Of a stretch of DNA of 64,000 bases, positions 46,440 through 59,182 are shown in pieces. The number at the start of each line of letters is the position of its first letter. Position 1 is the stretch's first letter. The translations under genes and the position numbers were made by a program. Source of the DNA: Papio anubis (taxonomy: Eukaryota; Chordata; Mammalia; Primates; Cercopithecidae); assembly GCF_008728515.1 (NCBI RefSeq), contig NC_044978.1:1507771-1571770 (forward strand), given 5' to 3'. The notes beneath the pieces were generated by a model. The model ran no database searches and had not been told where the DNA came from. It saw only the letters and a program-made list of their open reading frames with translations.

Positions 46440-46690
46440 GCTCCACATATGCTAGAAGTGATTATGTGAGTTACTCACTAAAGGGGGTCATTACTATCAT
46501 TATGTTATCACTTCATGTCTTCACATATTCTTTCTTCCTGAAACAGCCTTTGTCTTTCCCCCTTCCATTGTGTTCCTAGGCATTCTATAGTTTTATTTGT
46601 TCCTTTATCGCAGTGCCTAACACAAAGCTTGATAGTAAGCAGACAGTAAGTTTTTGACGGAAGAATGAAAGAATGAATGAAGAAACTAGT
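46440..46690 (+). repeat. L2 LINE 3' end
   Basis: 'gttcctaggcattctatag...atcgcagtgcctaacacaaagcttgatagtaagcagacagtaagtttttgacggaagaatgaaagaatgaatg' follows the L2 terminus. Confidence 0.6.
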
Positions 46691-46968
46691 GAACTAATGG
46701 CAAATAAATTGAACAGGTTCTTGGTCAAGAGGAGTGGCCCTTACGGCTATTCTTACAAAGTGAAGGTCAACAAGCTTTATTCTATAAAAGGCTGAGAGGC
46801 TTTGTGAGCCATCAGGTCTCTGAAACCACTACTCAGCTCTGCCCCTGTGGCATGTACACAGCCATAGATAACACATAAGTGATGTGAGGCTATGTTCCAA
46901 TAAAACTTTATTTACAGGACTGAAATTTTAACTTCATGTAAATTTCATGTATCATCAAACTTACTCTT

Positions 46969-47112
46969 GGCCGGGTGTGGTGGCTCACACCTGTAATCCT
47001 AGCACTTTGGGAGGCTGAGGCGGGCAGATTGCCTGAACTCAGGAGTTCAAGACCAGCTTGGACAACATGGTGAAACCCTGTCTCTACTAAAATACAAAAA
47101 AAAAAAAAAAAG
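46969..47112 (+). mobile_element. Alu left half with A-tail
   Basis: GGCCGGGTGTGGTGGCTCAC to CTCTACTAAAATACAAAAA with a 17-base A run. The next Alu starts immediately. Confidence 0.85.
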
Positions 47113-47360
47113 CCAGGCACAGTAGCTTATGCCTGTAATCCCAGCACTTCGGGAGGCCGAGGCGGGTGGATCACGAGGTCAGGAGATCGAGACCATCCTG
47201 GCTAACATGGTAAAACCCCATCTCTACTAAAAATACAAAAAACTAGCCGGGCGTGGTGGCTGATGCCTGTAGTCCCAGCTACTCGGGAGGCTGAGGCAGG
47301 AGAATGGCGGGAACCCGGGAGGCAGAGCTTGCCATGAGCTGAGATCATGCCACTGCAGCT
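47113..47360 (+). mobile_element. Alu missing its 3' end
   Basis: GCCAGGCACAGTAGCTTATG to GATCATGCCACTGCAGC, then straight into hAT sequence. The Alu tail and part of the hAT element were removed together by a deletion. Confidence 0.85.
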
Positions 47361-47619
47361 CAGAGGCCATACACAAATACGCAGAGGGTTGGATTTGGCC
47401 TGCAGCCATAATTTGTCAGTCTCTGATCTAGAAAACATAATGTGCAATTCAAGCTGGAAGGAATCTCTGGCTTATAAATCAATGTGCATTAGGCCCATCA
47501 TGGTGGCAGGAAAACGGCGTCATGGAAACGTGAGAGGGCCTCTCTAGTGGTATGCTATGTGTCAGCTTAGACTCAATTCTGATAAAATTCCTCAGTTTGT
47601 TCTTCATGGTAGCAATGTC

Positions 47620-48240
47620 TAGAAAAGAACATGCAAGTAGACCTTGAATTTTACCAAATACCTTATGTTCTCACTTATAGGTGGGGCTAAGCCTTCGGTA
47701 TAAACATCCATAAAGATGGAAACGCTAGGCCGGGCGCGGCGGCTCACACCTGTAATCCCAGCACTTTGGGAGGCCGAGATGGGTGGATCACGAGGTCAGG
47801 AGTTCGAGACCAGCCTGGCCAACAGCGAGAAACCCCATCTCTACTAAAAATACAAAAATTAGCTGGGCTTGGTGGCAGGCATCTGTAATCCCAGCTACTC
47901 GGGAGGCTGAGACAGGAAACTGCCTGAACCCAGGAGGCGGAGCTTGCAGTGAGCTGAGATGGCGTCACTGCACTCCAGCCTGGGTGACAGAGCGAGACTC
48001 CATCTCAAAAAAAAAGATAAAAAGATGGAAACAGTAGACACTGGCAACACCACAACACCAAAAGGGGAGAGAGAGGAAGGGAAGAGATCAAGGGCTACAG
48101 CACTTTCTACCAGGAACTATGTTTACCATTTGGGTGACTTGATTAATAGCAGCCCAAATCTCAGCATCACACAATATACCCTTTTAACAAATCTGCTCAT
48201 GCACCCCCGAATCTAAAATAAAGTTTAAAAAGAAAAAAAA
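47620..48240 (+). mobile_element. L1 LINE 3' UTR end, split by an Alu
   Basis: 'taccttatgttctcacttataggtggggctaag' before the Alu. After it come AGTAGACACTGGCAACACCA, 'aaaaggggagagagaggaaggg', 'ctatgtttaccatttgggtga', 'tcagcatcacacaatataccc' and 'gcacccccgaatctaaaataaa', ending in an A tract at 48240. L1MA/L1PB-age 3' end. Confidence 0.8.
47712..48032 (+). mobile_element. Alu SINE with 12 bp target duplication
   Basis: AAAGATGGAAAC at 47712-47723 and 48021-48032. Body starts GGCCGGGCGCGGCGGCTCAC at 47728. Confidence 0.95.
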
Positions 48241-48254
48241 AACTTGATTTTTTA

Positions 48255-48425
48255 ATCTCCTTCTATTAGCTATGTACCCTTGGGCAAGGCACTTAACCGT
48301 TCTACACCTTAATTTTATCCTTGGTAAAATGAGCATAATAATCCCAATTTTTTAGTACTGCTATTATGAGAGTGTATATAAAACTTAGCTATCTAGTAAG
48401 TACTTGCTCAATAAATTGTAGCAAT
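48255..48425 (+). repeat. MIR SINE
   Basis: 'tagctatgtacccttgggcaaggcacttaaccgttctacacctta', 'ttggtaaaatgagcataataatccca', 'tctagtaagtacttgctcaataaat' are MIR landmarks in order. Confidence 0.85.
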
Positions 48426-48445
48426 TATTGCAAGTTGAAATTTAG

Positions 48446-49028
<583 letters not shown>

Positions 49029-49199
49029 TTCTCCTTCTCTTTCTAAGCTATCTGTAAATTGTAGTAATGTCCTATAGCTACATAAAACAGAATTAACTCT
49101 TGAGATATTCGTACTTTTCTTACTGCTACAATGGGAACTGGAAACAGTGAAAGGATAAATCTCTTAACATCACCCTCAACTCATAAAACCTCAAATTCA

Positions 49200-49340
49200 G
49201 CCAATTATTGTATTATAATGCTAAACATCAACTCTGCAAGAGTGGGATCTCGTCCACCTTGTACCATGTCCTTAGAACCTGGAGCAGCACCTGCAACAAA
49301 CCAGGGCTAAAAAGCTGTTTGCTGAATGAATGGAGGCGCT
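49200..49340 (+). repeat. L2 LINE 3' end
   Basis: 'tctgcaagagtgggatctcgtccaccttgtaccatgtccttagaacctggagcagcacctgcaac...tttgctgaatgaatgg' follows the L2 terminal consensus. Confidence 0.7.
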
Positions 49341-49420
49341 AAGCCAGAAACTGCAATTGCTTAAAATATGAAGATGTCCCTCATCTAGTTCACACAGTGA
49401 CTCTAAAGCAATAATAATCA

Positions 49421-49740
<320 letters not shown>

Positions 49741-49762
49741 AGAGAGAGAGAGAGAGAGAGAT
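49741..49762. repeat. (AG)n microsatellite after Alu tail
   Basis: About ten AG units grown from the Alu A-tail. Confidence 0.95.
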
Positions 49763-50460
<698 letters not shown>

Positions 50461-50554
50461 AACGGGCCTAGAACACAGGTGCCTGGCAGGTAGTGAGATC
50501 TGTATCAGTAAACGTAAAGCCGACTGTTGTAACAAAGTCCAATATGTGCCCAAT

Positions 50555-50690
50555 ATGTGTGTGTGTGCATATGTTTGGGTGTGTATATTCTGTATTTCTA
50601 AACAGATTTATTTCCTGTCTATCCAAACACCTAATAGTAGTTTCTTTATTATTTCCTGTATATCCAACACAATAGTAGTTTTTTATCAAG
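50555..50690. repeat. short TG tract and 41 bp tandem duplication
   Basis: ATGTGTGTGTGTGCATATG near 50555, then ATTTCCTGT(C/A)TATCCAA repeated at 50610 and 50651, each followed by AATAGTAGTTT. The period is 41 bases. Confidence 0.75.
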
Positions 50691-51027
50691 TCCAAATAGC
50701 TCTTCGTGATTATGCATATGATCCTCCTTCAAATGCACAAACTCCTTCCTTCTTGGCTTCTGCCACCTCCTACATTGTCTTCTAAACTTTCATCTGAAAC
50801 AACTAGGTGAATGCGAAGGAATGTGCAGAACTACATGTGAGACGTTTTTTAGTTTGAGTTCTCCAGTGGATGGAAGATGTGGAGATGAAGGTTTGCATGA
50901 AGTGTTTTTTGTGGGAGCATTTATGGAATCAAGTATTTTCTTTGTCACTGAATACACTGACAGGGAAATAAAGATACTGAGATAAAGCAAGTGACTCATT
51001 TGTTTTCAATCTTCACAATGAATGAGA
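50691..51027. other. unique sequence
   Basis: No gene or repeat recognised. Confidence 0.45.
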
Positions 51028-51037
51028 AAACGGCCTG

Positions 51038-51345
51038 GGCTGGGAGTGGTGGCTCACGCCTGTAATCCCAACAGTTTGAGAAGCCGAGGCGGGTGGATCA
51101 CAAGGTCAGGAGATCGAGATCATCCTGGCTAACACAGTGAAACCCCTTCTCTACTAAAAATACAAAGAAAATTAGCCGGGCGTGGTGGCGGGCACCTGTA
51201 GTCCCAGCTGCTCAGGAGGCTGAGGCAGGAGAACGGCGTGAACCCAGGGGGTGGAACTTGCAGTGAGCCGAGATCACGCAACTGCACTCCAGCCTGGGCG
51301 ACAGAGCAAGACTCCGTCTCAAAAAAAAAAAAAGAAAGAAAGAAA
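51038..51345 (+). mobile_element. AluY-like SINE
   Basis: GGCTGGGAGTGGTGGCTCAC to A13 then GAAAGAAAG. AGAAAACGGC before and AGAAAACAGC after are a likely short target duplication. Confidence 0.95.
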
Positions 51346-51359
51346 AAAAGAAAACAGCA

Positions 51360-52030
51360 TGCTATAGACTGAGTGTCTATGTTAAAATCTAACCCCTGGC
51401 CTGGCATGGTGTCTCATGCCTGTAATCCCAGCACTCAGGGAGGCCAAGGTGGGTGGATCATGAGGTCAGGAGTTTGAGACCTGCCTGGGCAACATGGTGA
51501 AACCCCATCTCTACTAAAAATACCAAAAAGAATCAGCCAAGTGTGGTGGCACGTGCCTGTAATCCCAGCTACTCAGGAAGCTGAGACATGAGAATTGCTT
51601 GAACCTGGGAAGTGGAGGTTGCAGTGAACTGAGATTGCATCACTGCACTCCAGCCTAGGCGACAATGAGACTTCATCTCAAAAAAAAACAAAAACAAAAA
51701 CAAAAAACACTAACCTCCATTTTGATGGTATTAAGAGGTGGGGCCTTTGGGAGGTAATTTGGGTTACATGAGGTCACAAGGATGCGGCCCCTGAATGGGA
51801 TTAGAGCCCTTCTAAAAGAGACCCAGAGATTCCCTCAACCTTTCTGCCATGTGAGGACACAGCAAGAAGACACTGTCTATGAACCAGGAAATGGGCCCTC
51901 ACCAGACACAAAATCTGCCAGTGCCTTGATTTGGGACTTCCAGCCTTTGGAATTGTGATAAATAAATGTCTGTTGTTTATAAGCCATCCATCTATGGTAT
52001 TTTGTTACAGCAGCCCAAACATAGGAAGAT
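51360..52030 (+). mobile_element. MLT1 MaLR LTR split by an Alu
   Basis: ATAGACTGAGTGTCTATGTT, then after the Alu 'gatggtattaagaggtggggcctttgggaggtaa', 'ctgaatgggattagagccc', 'gccatgtgaggacacagcaagaagac', 'gaaccaggaaatgggccctcaccagacac', 'ttgtttataagccatccatctatggtattttgttacagcagccc'. This is a clear MLT1 LTR. Confidence 0.92.
51398..51706 (+). mobile_element. Alu SINE inside the MLT1 LTR
   Basis: GGCCTGGCATGGTGTCTCAT start, (CAAAA)n tail. The LTR resumes at CTAACCTCCATTTTGATGG. Confidence 0.95.
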
Positions 52031-53556
52031 ATGGCGTGATGCATCTTTATCGAACATATGAAGTGACTCAGAAAAAGCCACTCTAACTTTAGCTGTGTAT
52101 TTCTTTTACACAGTTATACTATTTAGTGGCCAAATAGAAAGGAGTCCCAAAAGCTAGAGTAGGAGGGAGTTTATCTTCCAAATTTCAGGACTCTCAAAAA
52201 CAAATAATGGTTCAGCCTTAAGGAAGAACGTCAGACAGTCCTTAGCACATTCTGGAAGAAGAGCAGTCAGTCACTTTGAGATATGTCTGCTGGCCAGGGA
52301 GACAGCCTTTAAGAGCTAGGAAGATCTGCTTCCACACTCTGATTAGAAGGAAAACCAGGGCTGGCCCTGTCTCATCTGTTCCAAGGAGGAAGGGAGGTGT
52401 GGGCAGCTCTACAGCTAAGCAGGGAAGAAGGAGGAGGGAGGGGGAAAATTGCGAGTTTGGGGTATAAACAGGAACTGTAATCGGGAAAGGCAGTTCCAGA
52501 AGATTTTGTTACTTAAATTCTAAGTAGAATGGACTTCATTACAATGCCATCAAGCCTATAAAAAAATCAGGTGTCGGGATTGTTGAGTAATTATCTTAAA
52601 AGGTGGCGCTGGGAATCTTGCTTTTCTTTGTGGAAATTATCTTAATAAGCTGTTTGGGGTGAAAGGTGTTACTCTGAAAATATGGTAGCAGGAAGTGAAA
52701 AAAATAAAATAATTGATCATGCTTTTCTACAAATTGATAGTAACTGAGGAGGAGAATCTGGGGAAGCAGAGGGAACAGGGCACACGCAAAAGAAAAATGG
52801 GAGCAGCAGAGTACAACAGGGTACTCTGAAAGACTGGACAGCTTCTCTCCTTAAAACAGTTGTTCACACCCCAGTGATAAAAATCCTCCTCTGTCTCACA
52901 AGATAAAAAAAAAAAAAAAAAAGCATAGTTGTATTAAATAAAGGTCTCTGGTTCTTTGGTTTGGTTTGGTTTTTTGGTGGAAAAATCAAGGAATGGAGTG
53001 AATTAAACATACACATACATGCTAGGGTAGAGATAAAGGAATAACAGCAAAGAATGTAACAGAGACCAGAATTAGGGCCCTGAAATTAATCATACGTATC
53101 CCCTCCCCAACTCCCCAACACGCACGCACACACTCATATCCACAGATTCGCAGAATTACTGAAGAGGGCATTGATCTTCACAGACAATATGAAACAGAGT
53201 GAATGTTAAGGTTAAAAGAAGACTCTAAGTGACATGTAGCTTACAGCTTTTTTCATGCACTTATCATACATACACACTGAAACAAAGTTCTACTTTCCAT
53301 CTTCAAAACATCTTTTGCCCTGGTATTGGCCTTTTGAATTAGGAAAATGAACTGATTACCAAACAAAGGAACTATTGGCGGTACTGTGCCTTGACAAACT
53401 ATCAAGAACTGAAATACACTCTTCCCCTGGGCTGCCTGCTCTTAAGGTAATGAATATGACTTTAACCAGGTGGTATCTTTCCAGCTTCCACCCACAGAAC
53501 TGCACCTAGCGCTGCAATTGCCGCAGTCAATCCTAGGCTTTTCCAGCACTTGTAAT
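52031..53556. other. unique sequence, no gene seen
   Basis: About 1.5 kb without recognised repeats apart from an 18-base A run near 52904-52922 and a (GGTTT)n patch near 52955-52975. A purine-rich GGAGGAGGGAGGGGG stretch lies at about 52430-52444. Confidence 0.45.
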
Positions 53557-53576
53557 CCAGCCAGCAGGGGACCGCG
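53557..53576 (+). promoter_or_regulatory. possible weak CTCF-type motif
   Basis: CCAGCCAGCAGGGGACCGCG resembles the CTCF core CCAGCAGGGGGCGC with one central change. It lies about 620 bases from the stronger motif at 54184, in the opposite orientation. Confidence 0.3.
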
Positions 53577-54183
53577 ATACCTCCTCTTGGAAGGTGAGCA
53601 GTAAGGGATTCATCACACTCCATGTGTCAACACCCCATCATTAAACAACCCGGTGCTATTTGCCTAGCAGTGGAGTGATCCCATTTGGAGACGCTGGGAT
53701 CACAGTATGTAGTGATCACAGCACATAGCACAGGACCCGCTCTGCTGTATCTGCACTGCAGAAGTCAGAAGCCAGACCCAGATTGCCCAGAAAGCTGTGA
53801 TGTGTGGCCACTGGGGGAAGGACCTGCAGTCTCCCCGTAAATGCCTGGTACCTAGGACGATTTTTGTCCAACACTCCATCCTTTTGACTAACTACCCAAA
53901 CTACCTTCGGGTAGAAGGTGATTGTGATAGGTTTTGGTTTGGGTTTTGTTTTTTGTTTTTGCTTTCAGTAAACTCATAAAGTGGGCAAGTCAACTCAGAG
54001 GTCTGAAGAGGAAGAAACGGACCAAGTTTTTAAAGTAGATTTCCATCACTTCACAGAAAGGCATTCGATGGCAGAGAAGGGCTATTGGGGAAGATCTCTC
54101 CCTGACTCTCCAAACGGACACAGCCGCCCGCTTCAGGAGCCGGGGAGGTGCTGCAGGGGGTGTCCAGTCCCGACTCCTCCTCT

Positions 54184-54201
54184 CCAGCGCCCCCTGGCGG
54201 G
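54184..54201 (-). promoter_or_regulatory. strong CTCF-type binding motif
   Basis: The reverse strand reads CCCGCCAGGGGGCGCTGG, matching the vertebrate CTCF core (CCACCAGGGGGCGC) at nearly every position. It lies in unique GC-rich DNA just upstream of an Alu. Binding is a prediction. Confidence 0.65.
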
Positions 54202-54288
54202 ATTCTCAGAGAAGGTCCGGTCACAGACTCACGGCCTCGCTTCTTCACGGAAGCCTGAAGGAGATACGGGTGCACAACGGCAGCAGCC

Positions 54289-54575
54289 GGGCCGGCGCGG
54301 GGGCTCCCGCCTGTCATCCCAGCACTTTGGGAGGCCCGGGAGGGCGGATTACCTGAGGTCAGGAGATCGAGACCAGCCTGGCGAACACGGTGAAACCCCG
54401 TCTCTACCAAAAATACAGACAATGAGCCGGGCATGGCGGCGCCTGTGGTCCCAGCTACTCGGGAGGCTGAGGCAGGAGAATGGCGGGAACCCGGGGGGCG
54501 GAGCTTGCAGGGAGCCAAGATGGCGCCGCTCACTCCAGCCTGGGCCACACAGCGAGACTCTGTCTAAAAAAAAAA
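54289..54575 (+). mobile_element. AluY SINE, GC-rich
   Basis: GGCCGGCGCGGGGGCTCCCG start, ATGGCGGCGCCTGTGG short right-arm variant, GGCGGGAACCCGGGGGGCGG. Short A-tail. No target duplication was found. Confidence 0.93.
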
Positions 54576-55417
54576 TTCCAATCCTTTTCTTAAGTGTCGA
54601 TCTGTTAAGCGGCGCTGTCAAATGGTTCCTGGTTATTTTCATGCCCTTTCCCCAGGAACGAGTTTTGCTTCCCTGCAGCTGATCAAAGCTTCCCGTTAGC
54701 CATGGTTCTTAAGAAGAAACGGCCTGGAGTCTGGATTCCCTGACCGGCCTCTCCTATCAGCACGACACTGCTTGGGCATCTGAGGACACTCCAGGCAGAC
54801 TCAGCACCGATGAGCCCCTCAGTTCTAATGTGTCATGTAGCAGTTTAGCTCATGAGCTGGAATGAATCACCTAGAAACTTTAAAAGCCTCATTTATTCTA
54901 CGCTAAGCATCTAAACTACTCGGTGAATATTTTATTTTCCCTGACCTCTCCCAAGCCTCGCTTGATCTTTTAAAGATCCAAGACTTGAAAGAAACCCTCA
55001 GGTACATCTTACTGCACTTAGTGTACAAAATAAGAGAAAGAATCAGAAAAAACAAAAACTTACTATGTTATAAATATATCTACAACATTTTTATCTGATT
55101 ACTAAATTAATACTAATTTGTCACAGAGAATTGGATAAACACAAAAACTAAAGCAACATTTTAAAAATACTCATATAGTCACATCACCTAATCTTAGTTG
55201 CTATTTGATAAATTATTCCTTTAATTATACTCTAACTGTATATTTGTTTTTAAGTCTTTATAAACCTTGTGCACGTACTAGTTTCAAATTTGTGGAAAGT
55301 TTTCCAAGCAAAATAGGAATGGGATTATAACTCTGCCTGAGAAAGCTGTGTGTGGTGGTTGCATATATAAAACTGGGTTGAAGGAGGAGAATCTGGAGTC
55401 CAAAAAATTCACATGAC
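54576..55417. other. unique sequence
   Basis: AT-rich after 54900; no gene or repeat recognised. Confidence 0.45.
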
Positions 55418-55715
55418 GCTGGGTTGGGTGGCTCACGCCTGTAATCCCAGCACTTTGGGAGGGTGGATCACCTGCGGTCAGGAGTTCAAGACCAGCCTGG
55501 CCAACAGGGTGAAACCCCGTCTCTACTAAAAATACAAAAATTAGCCAGGCGTGGTGGTAGTTGCCTGTAATCCCAGCCACTCAGGAGGCTGCGGCAGGAG
55601 AATCACTTGAACCCCAGAGGAGGTGGTTGCAGTGAGCTGAGATCGCACTACTGTACTGCAGTCTGGGCAACACAGCAAGATTCTGAGAAACAAACAAACA
55701 AACAAACAAAAAATG
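55418..55715 (+). mobile_element. Alu SINE with (CAAA)n tail
   Basis: GCTGGGTTGGGTGGCTCACG start, a small deletion in the left arm (TTTGGGAGGGTGGATCACC), tail AACAAACAAACAAACAAAC. Confidence 0.93.
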
Positions 55716-57625
55716 AGAATGAAACAGGCATGGAGAAAGATGAATGCAGTAACAATGCAAAGAAGCTGCCAGGTGGAAGAAAAGTCTTTTCCAAAGAAGC
55801 ATTTGTCTAAGTCAGTCTTTTCTGTAGAGTTGTGAAGGAAACCAGAGGGCAGCTGTCCCCAGATGGGTAGGAAACAGTTTCGTAGGTAACCAATTCTCTC
55901 TCTCTCTCTATTTATTTATTTATTTATTTGAACTTAGGCGGAGTTGTAAATAAACACCCTATCACTTATTTCCCTTCAATTTTCCCATTCTTCTTCTACC
56001 AGCTTTCCTAATTTTAGCAACTAGAAAAAGAAATGTACATAAAGAATAAAATTTATGATGCCAGTGTGAAGACTTTCCTGGCTGCCTTCTAATCATTTTG
56101 ACCTGTGCTCCTACTTTGTGTGATTTTCTGGAAATGCCACTAGAAAGTGTTCATTGTTAAGTGCTCAAATATTAGCCGTGTGCTCCTTGATGTCAACTTA
56201 CTTCATAGGTTCCAGGTGTGGCATATACACATTCTTTATTGCTTACCAAAATTGAATTGTTAAGATTTTGGATTCATTGTCAAGTGGTGCATCTGACCAT
56301 GTTTCTAGATTTGGGAGCAAATCTGGATTCTTCTTTGGAGGTTAAAACAATGCAGTGTCCACACTAGGAAATGACTAATTGCATTATGTGTGAATGTGTT
56401 ACTGCAGAAACCATCATAACTAAACATTAGCACCAATTTTTAAATGCTATGTTTGAAACGAAGAGGTTTCAAACCTGTTTATTAATATAAAACAGGATAA
56501 AGACTTGCACCATGTTCAATTAAGAGAAATTAATAGTTTCATTGATGTGTAGTTTGAAGGTCTGCAGAAGTGAAAATTTGTTTTATAACTAATGAGATGA
56601 TTGTTTAGAATTCCTTCGTGCCCTCTGAGCACTATGGGAAGAAAAAAGAAATCTTCCCTTATCTGTGATTCCCACTGCCTGCTTTCAACGAACTTACCCC
56701 GCGACTGAGTTGAGCTGATTGGCCCTGGGGAAATGACACACATTCCCTACTAGCCACTGCCTTCTGATGTAAACTGGCATCAAAAGGCAGCAGCTAATGC
56801 CCATGGACTTTCCTGGAAAATGAGCAGAAAGAAAATTATGCAATCAGTGAGCTAAATCTGGGAAGCAAGGGAAAAATAGAAAATTGCCAGAATTCATGCC
56901 TGCTTCTTCTTTTGGAAAATGATGGAGGAAAAAAATTACAACAAACCAATCAACAAATTTCCTATCTCATTCACAGCTGGCAATTTCCACAGCTCCCTTT
57001 TAAATAGACAGCATGGGCTCCAGCCAGCATTTTCCCAGTCTCAGCCAATAGATTGCTTTTTGTAAGCATGTATTTCATCTTTCTAAGGCAACCATGTGCC
57101 AGAATTAACTTATAACTATACATAGATACGTGGACAGATTTTTCAGGCTTTACCATAGGAAATAGCAGCCCAGTATAGAATCAGTTGTGTCTCGCCTGTC
57201 AGAGGAGGAAAGTTGAATTCACCATAAAGAGGACAGACAGACATTTGTTCACATGGTCTCAGCCCCTAGACCTTTTCACTTTCTCTTGCATGTTAAGGCT
57301 TTTTTCTGGGTCCCAGAAGAAAAGAAAACACTAGCAAATGTCTGATTAAACTAAAGCATTTTATGTTTGCCAGTTCAATTTGATTCTTCTTGTTGCTGTT
57401 CGTAAGTAATTTTCACTAAAAGTATTATGTTTTAAAAAATATGTATCTTGAAAATGAAAAACATGTTTGCAATATATAAAAATTTACTTAGTACTTTTCT
57501 GCAACGCATTAGCACAAATACTGGGCTTGTGGAAGCGGTGACATGAGTATATAAAGAGGAATAAGGCATTGATGCTGCATTTGGAAGAAAAGAAAATGCA
57601 ACATGATGCCAAGGAACTAGCCTAC
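55716..57625. other. unique sequence, no gene seen
   Basis: About 1.9 kb. (CT)n followed by (TTTA)n at 55899-55931 is the only simple repeat. Frames of up to 75 codons (56516-56743 reverse) are unrecognised. Confidence 0.45.
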
Positions 57626-57810
57626 CCAGATAACGGCAGTACCGCACAGTCGGACAGACCATGGGGAATGTTGCCTGATGTACCCAGCCTCAGGTCTCTA
57701 AGTGTAAATGCTCTGTTTGGGTAAAGAGCTGCCACTTCAACATCTATTATCCTGTCATTGCGTCCCAGGAGTATGGCAATGGTAGCGTGTCCTCCAATAC
57801 CCATAGCAGC
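57626..57810 (-). other. candidate internal exon, reverse strand (185 bases, fully open)
   Basis: On the reverse strand a pyrimidine-rich stretch (CCCTTCCTTCCTGTCGACTT, then CTATCCCTAG) precedes base 57810. The 185 bases that follow are open in one frame, and GTAGGC follows base 57626 as a possible donor. The stop codon (TAG) occurs only inside the donor. The peptide looks protein-like: GIGGHATIAILLGRNDRIID, then VEVAALYPNRAFTLRDLRLG. I do not recognise it. A forward frame of about 50 codons (from MLHLEEKKMQHDAKELAYPD) also crosses the region, so chance cannot be excluded. Confidence 0.3.
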
Positions 57811-57884
57811 CTAGGGATAGGAAGTCGACAGGAAGGAAGGGGTTGTTTTCAATCTTGTTCTAGCATCATGAAAAGTATCTGTGG

Positions 57885-58185
57885 CTTTCAAGCCTTTGCT
57901 CAAATCTCACCTTCCTAAATAACCCTATTTAAAATAGCAATCTGTTATATTGTCTATCCGCTGTACTATATACCTGCCTCGCAGCTGCGCTACTATCAAC
58001 AGTACTTGACCTTGCGTCTTATTATTGTTTGCTTCTTCATTATACATATTTTATTGTCTGTTTCCCCTTAGAACATACACAAAACAAGGGGAAAGGCTTT
58101 GGGCAATTTTGTGCACTAAAAAACCGTGCCTGCCATAGAAAAGATGCTTGATGATAAGTATTTGTGGGAAAAGTGAAGGAGCAAA
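57885..58185 (+). repeat. L2 LINE 3' region
   Basis: 'tttgctcaaatctcaccttcctaaataaccctatttaaaatagcaatc', 'ctgtactatatacctgc', 'attttattgtctgtttccccttagaacat', 'aaaaccgtgcctgccatagaaaagatgcttgatgataagtatttgt' follow the L2 consensus over about 300 bases. Confidence 0.8.
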
Positions 58186-58620
58186 GAATATTAATAATTG
58201 TAAATCGTTGTGTGCATGAGCAATTTGCAATTATTAACTTAGGAATTTGGAGCAATGACTCTAATGTTAAAGAACTCAAATCCCACAGTCCAAATTACTG
58301 AAATGTTCTACCCCTCCATGGGTCAGGAGAAATAAATGAACTCAACATGTGATGTAGTCGGTGTATTGCACTCTCAGTGGATAGTAACTATTGCTGCTGC
58401 ATTATCATTCTTAGGTGGTAAACATGCTATGCTGAAGACAAACTAAATCCCCCTCATTTGCAATATGATTTAAGATAAGCCACCAAGACTAAAGAAATCC
58501 TGCTCTGCATTGTTAAGTTTATCTCATTAGGAAACAAAAGGCAAATAGATAATTTACTTGAACATCCCAACAAGGTATGAAAAATAATGGTGATCTAAAT
58601 GGAAAGCTTTTAAAAAGTCA
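58186..58620. other. unique sequence
   Basis: Nothing recognised. Confidence 0.45.
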
Positions 58621-58624
58621 TTCA

Positions 58625-59128
<504 letters not shown>

Positions 59129-59182
59129 TATGCCTCACGTGGGCAAGAGCCTGAGACCAATTATTCAGGTTTCTCTTCGCAG

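Larger units (their letters stand above)
46755..47440 (-). mobile_element. hAT (Charlie-like) fossil broken by two Alus
   Basis: 46755-46925 carries 'gctttgtgagccatcaggtctctg', 'tactcagctctgcccctgtgg' and 'tgttccaataaaactttatttacagg'. The remaining end (GTTGGATTTGGCCTGCAGCC, CAGTCTCTGAT) lies at 47375-47440, after the two Alu pieces. Same family as 16800-17310, opposite orientation. Confidence 0.65.
53981..54682 (+). other. longest open frame in the window (233 codons), half Alu-derived
   Basis: An acceptor-like stretch (TTTTTGTTTTTGCTTTCAG) ends at about 53968. The frame then runs 102 codons through unique, partly GC-rich DNA (MGKSTQRSEEEETDQVFKVD at the start), continues through the whole Alu at 54289-54575, and ends 36 codons later. 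The Alu half is ordinary Alu read-through. The first 100 codons match nothing I know. The open length is helped by GC richness, so I regard it as probably non-coding, with a small chance of an exonised Alu. Confidence 0.2.

Noticed and set aside
57432..57662. A 76-codon reverse frame starting MVCPTVRYCRYLG
   Set aside because: It overlaps the exon-like segment in another frame and continues into AT-rich DNA with low-complexity composition. The 57626-57810 frame is the better candidate.
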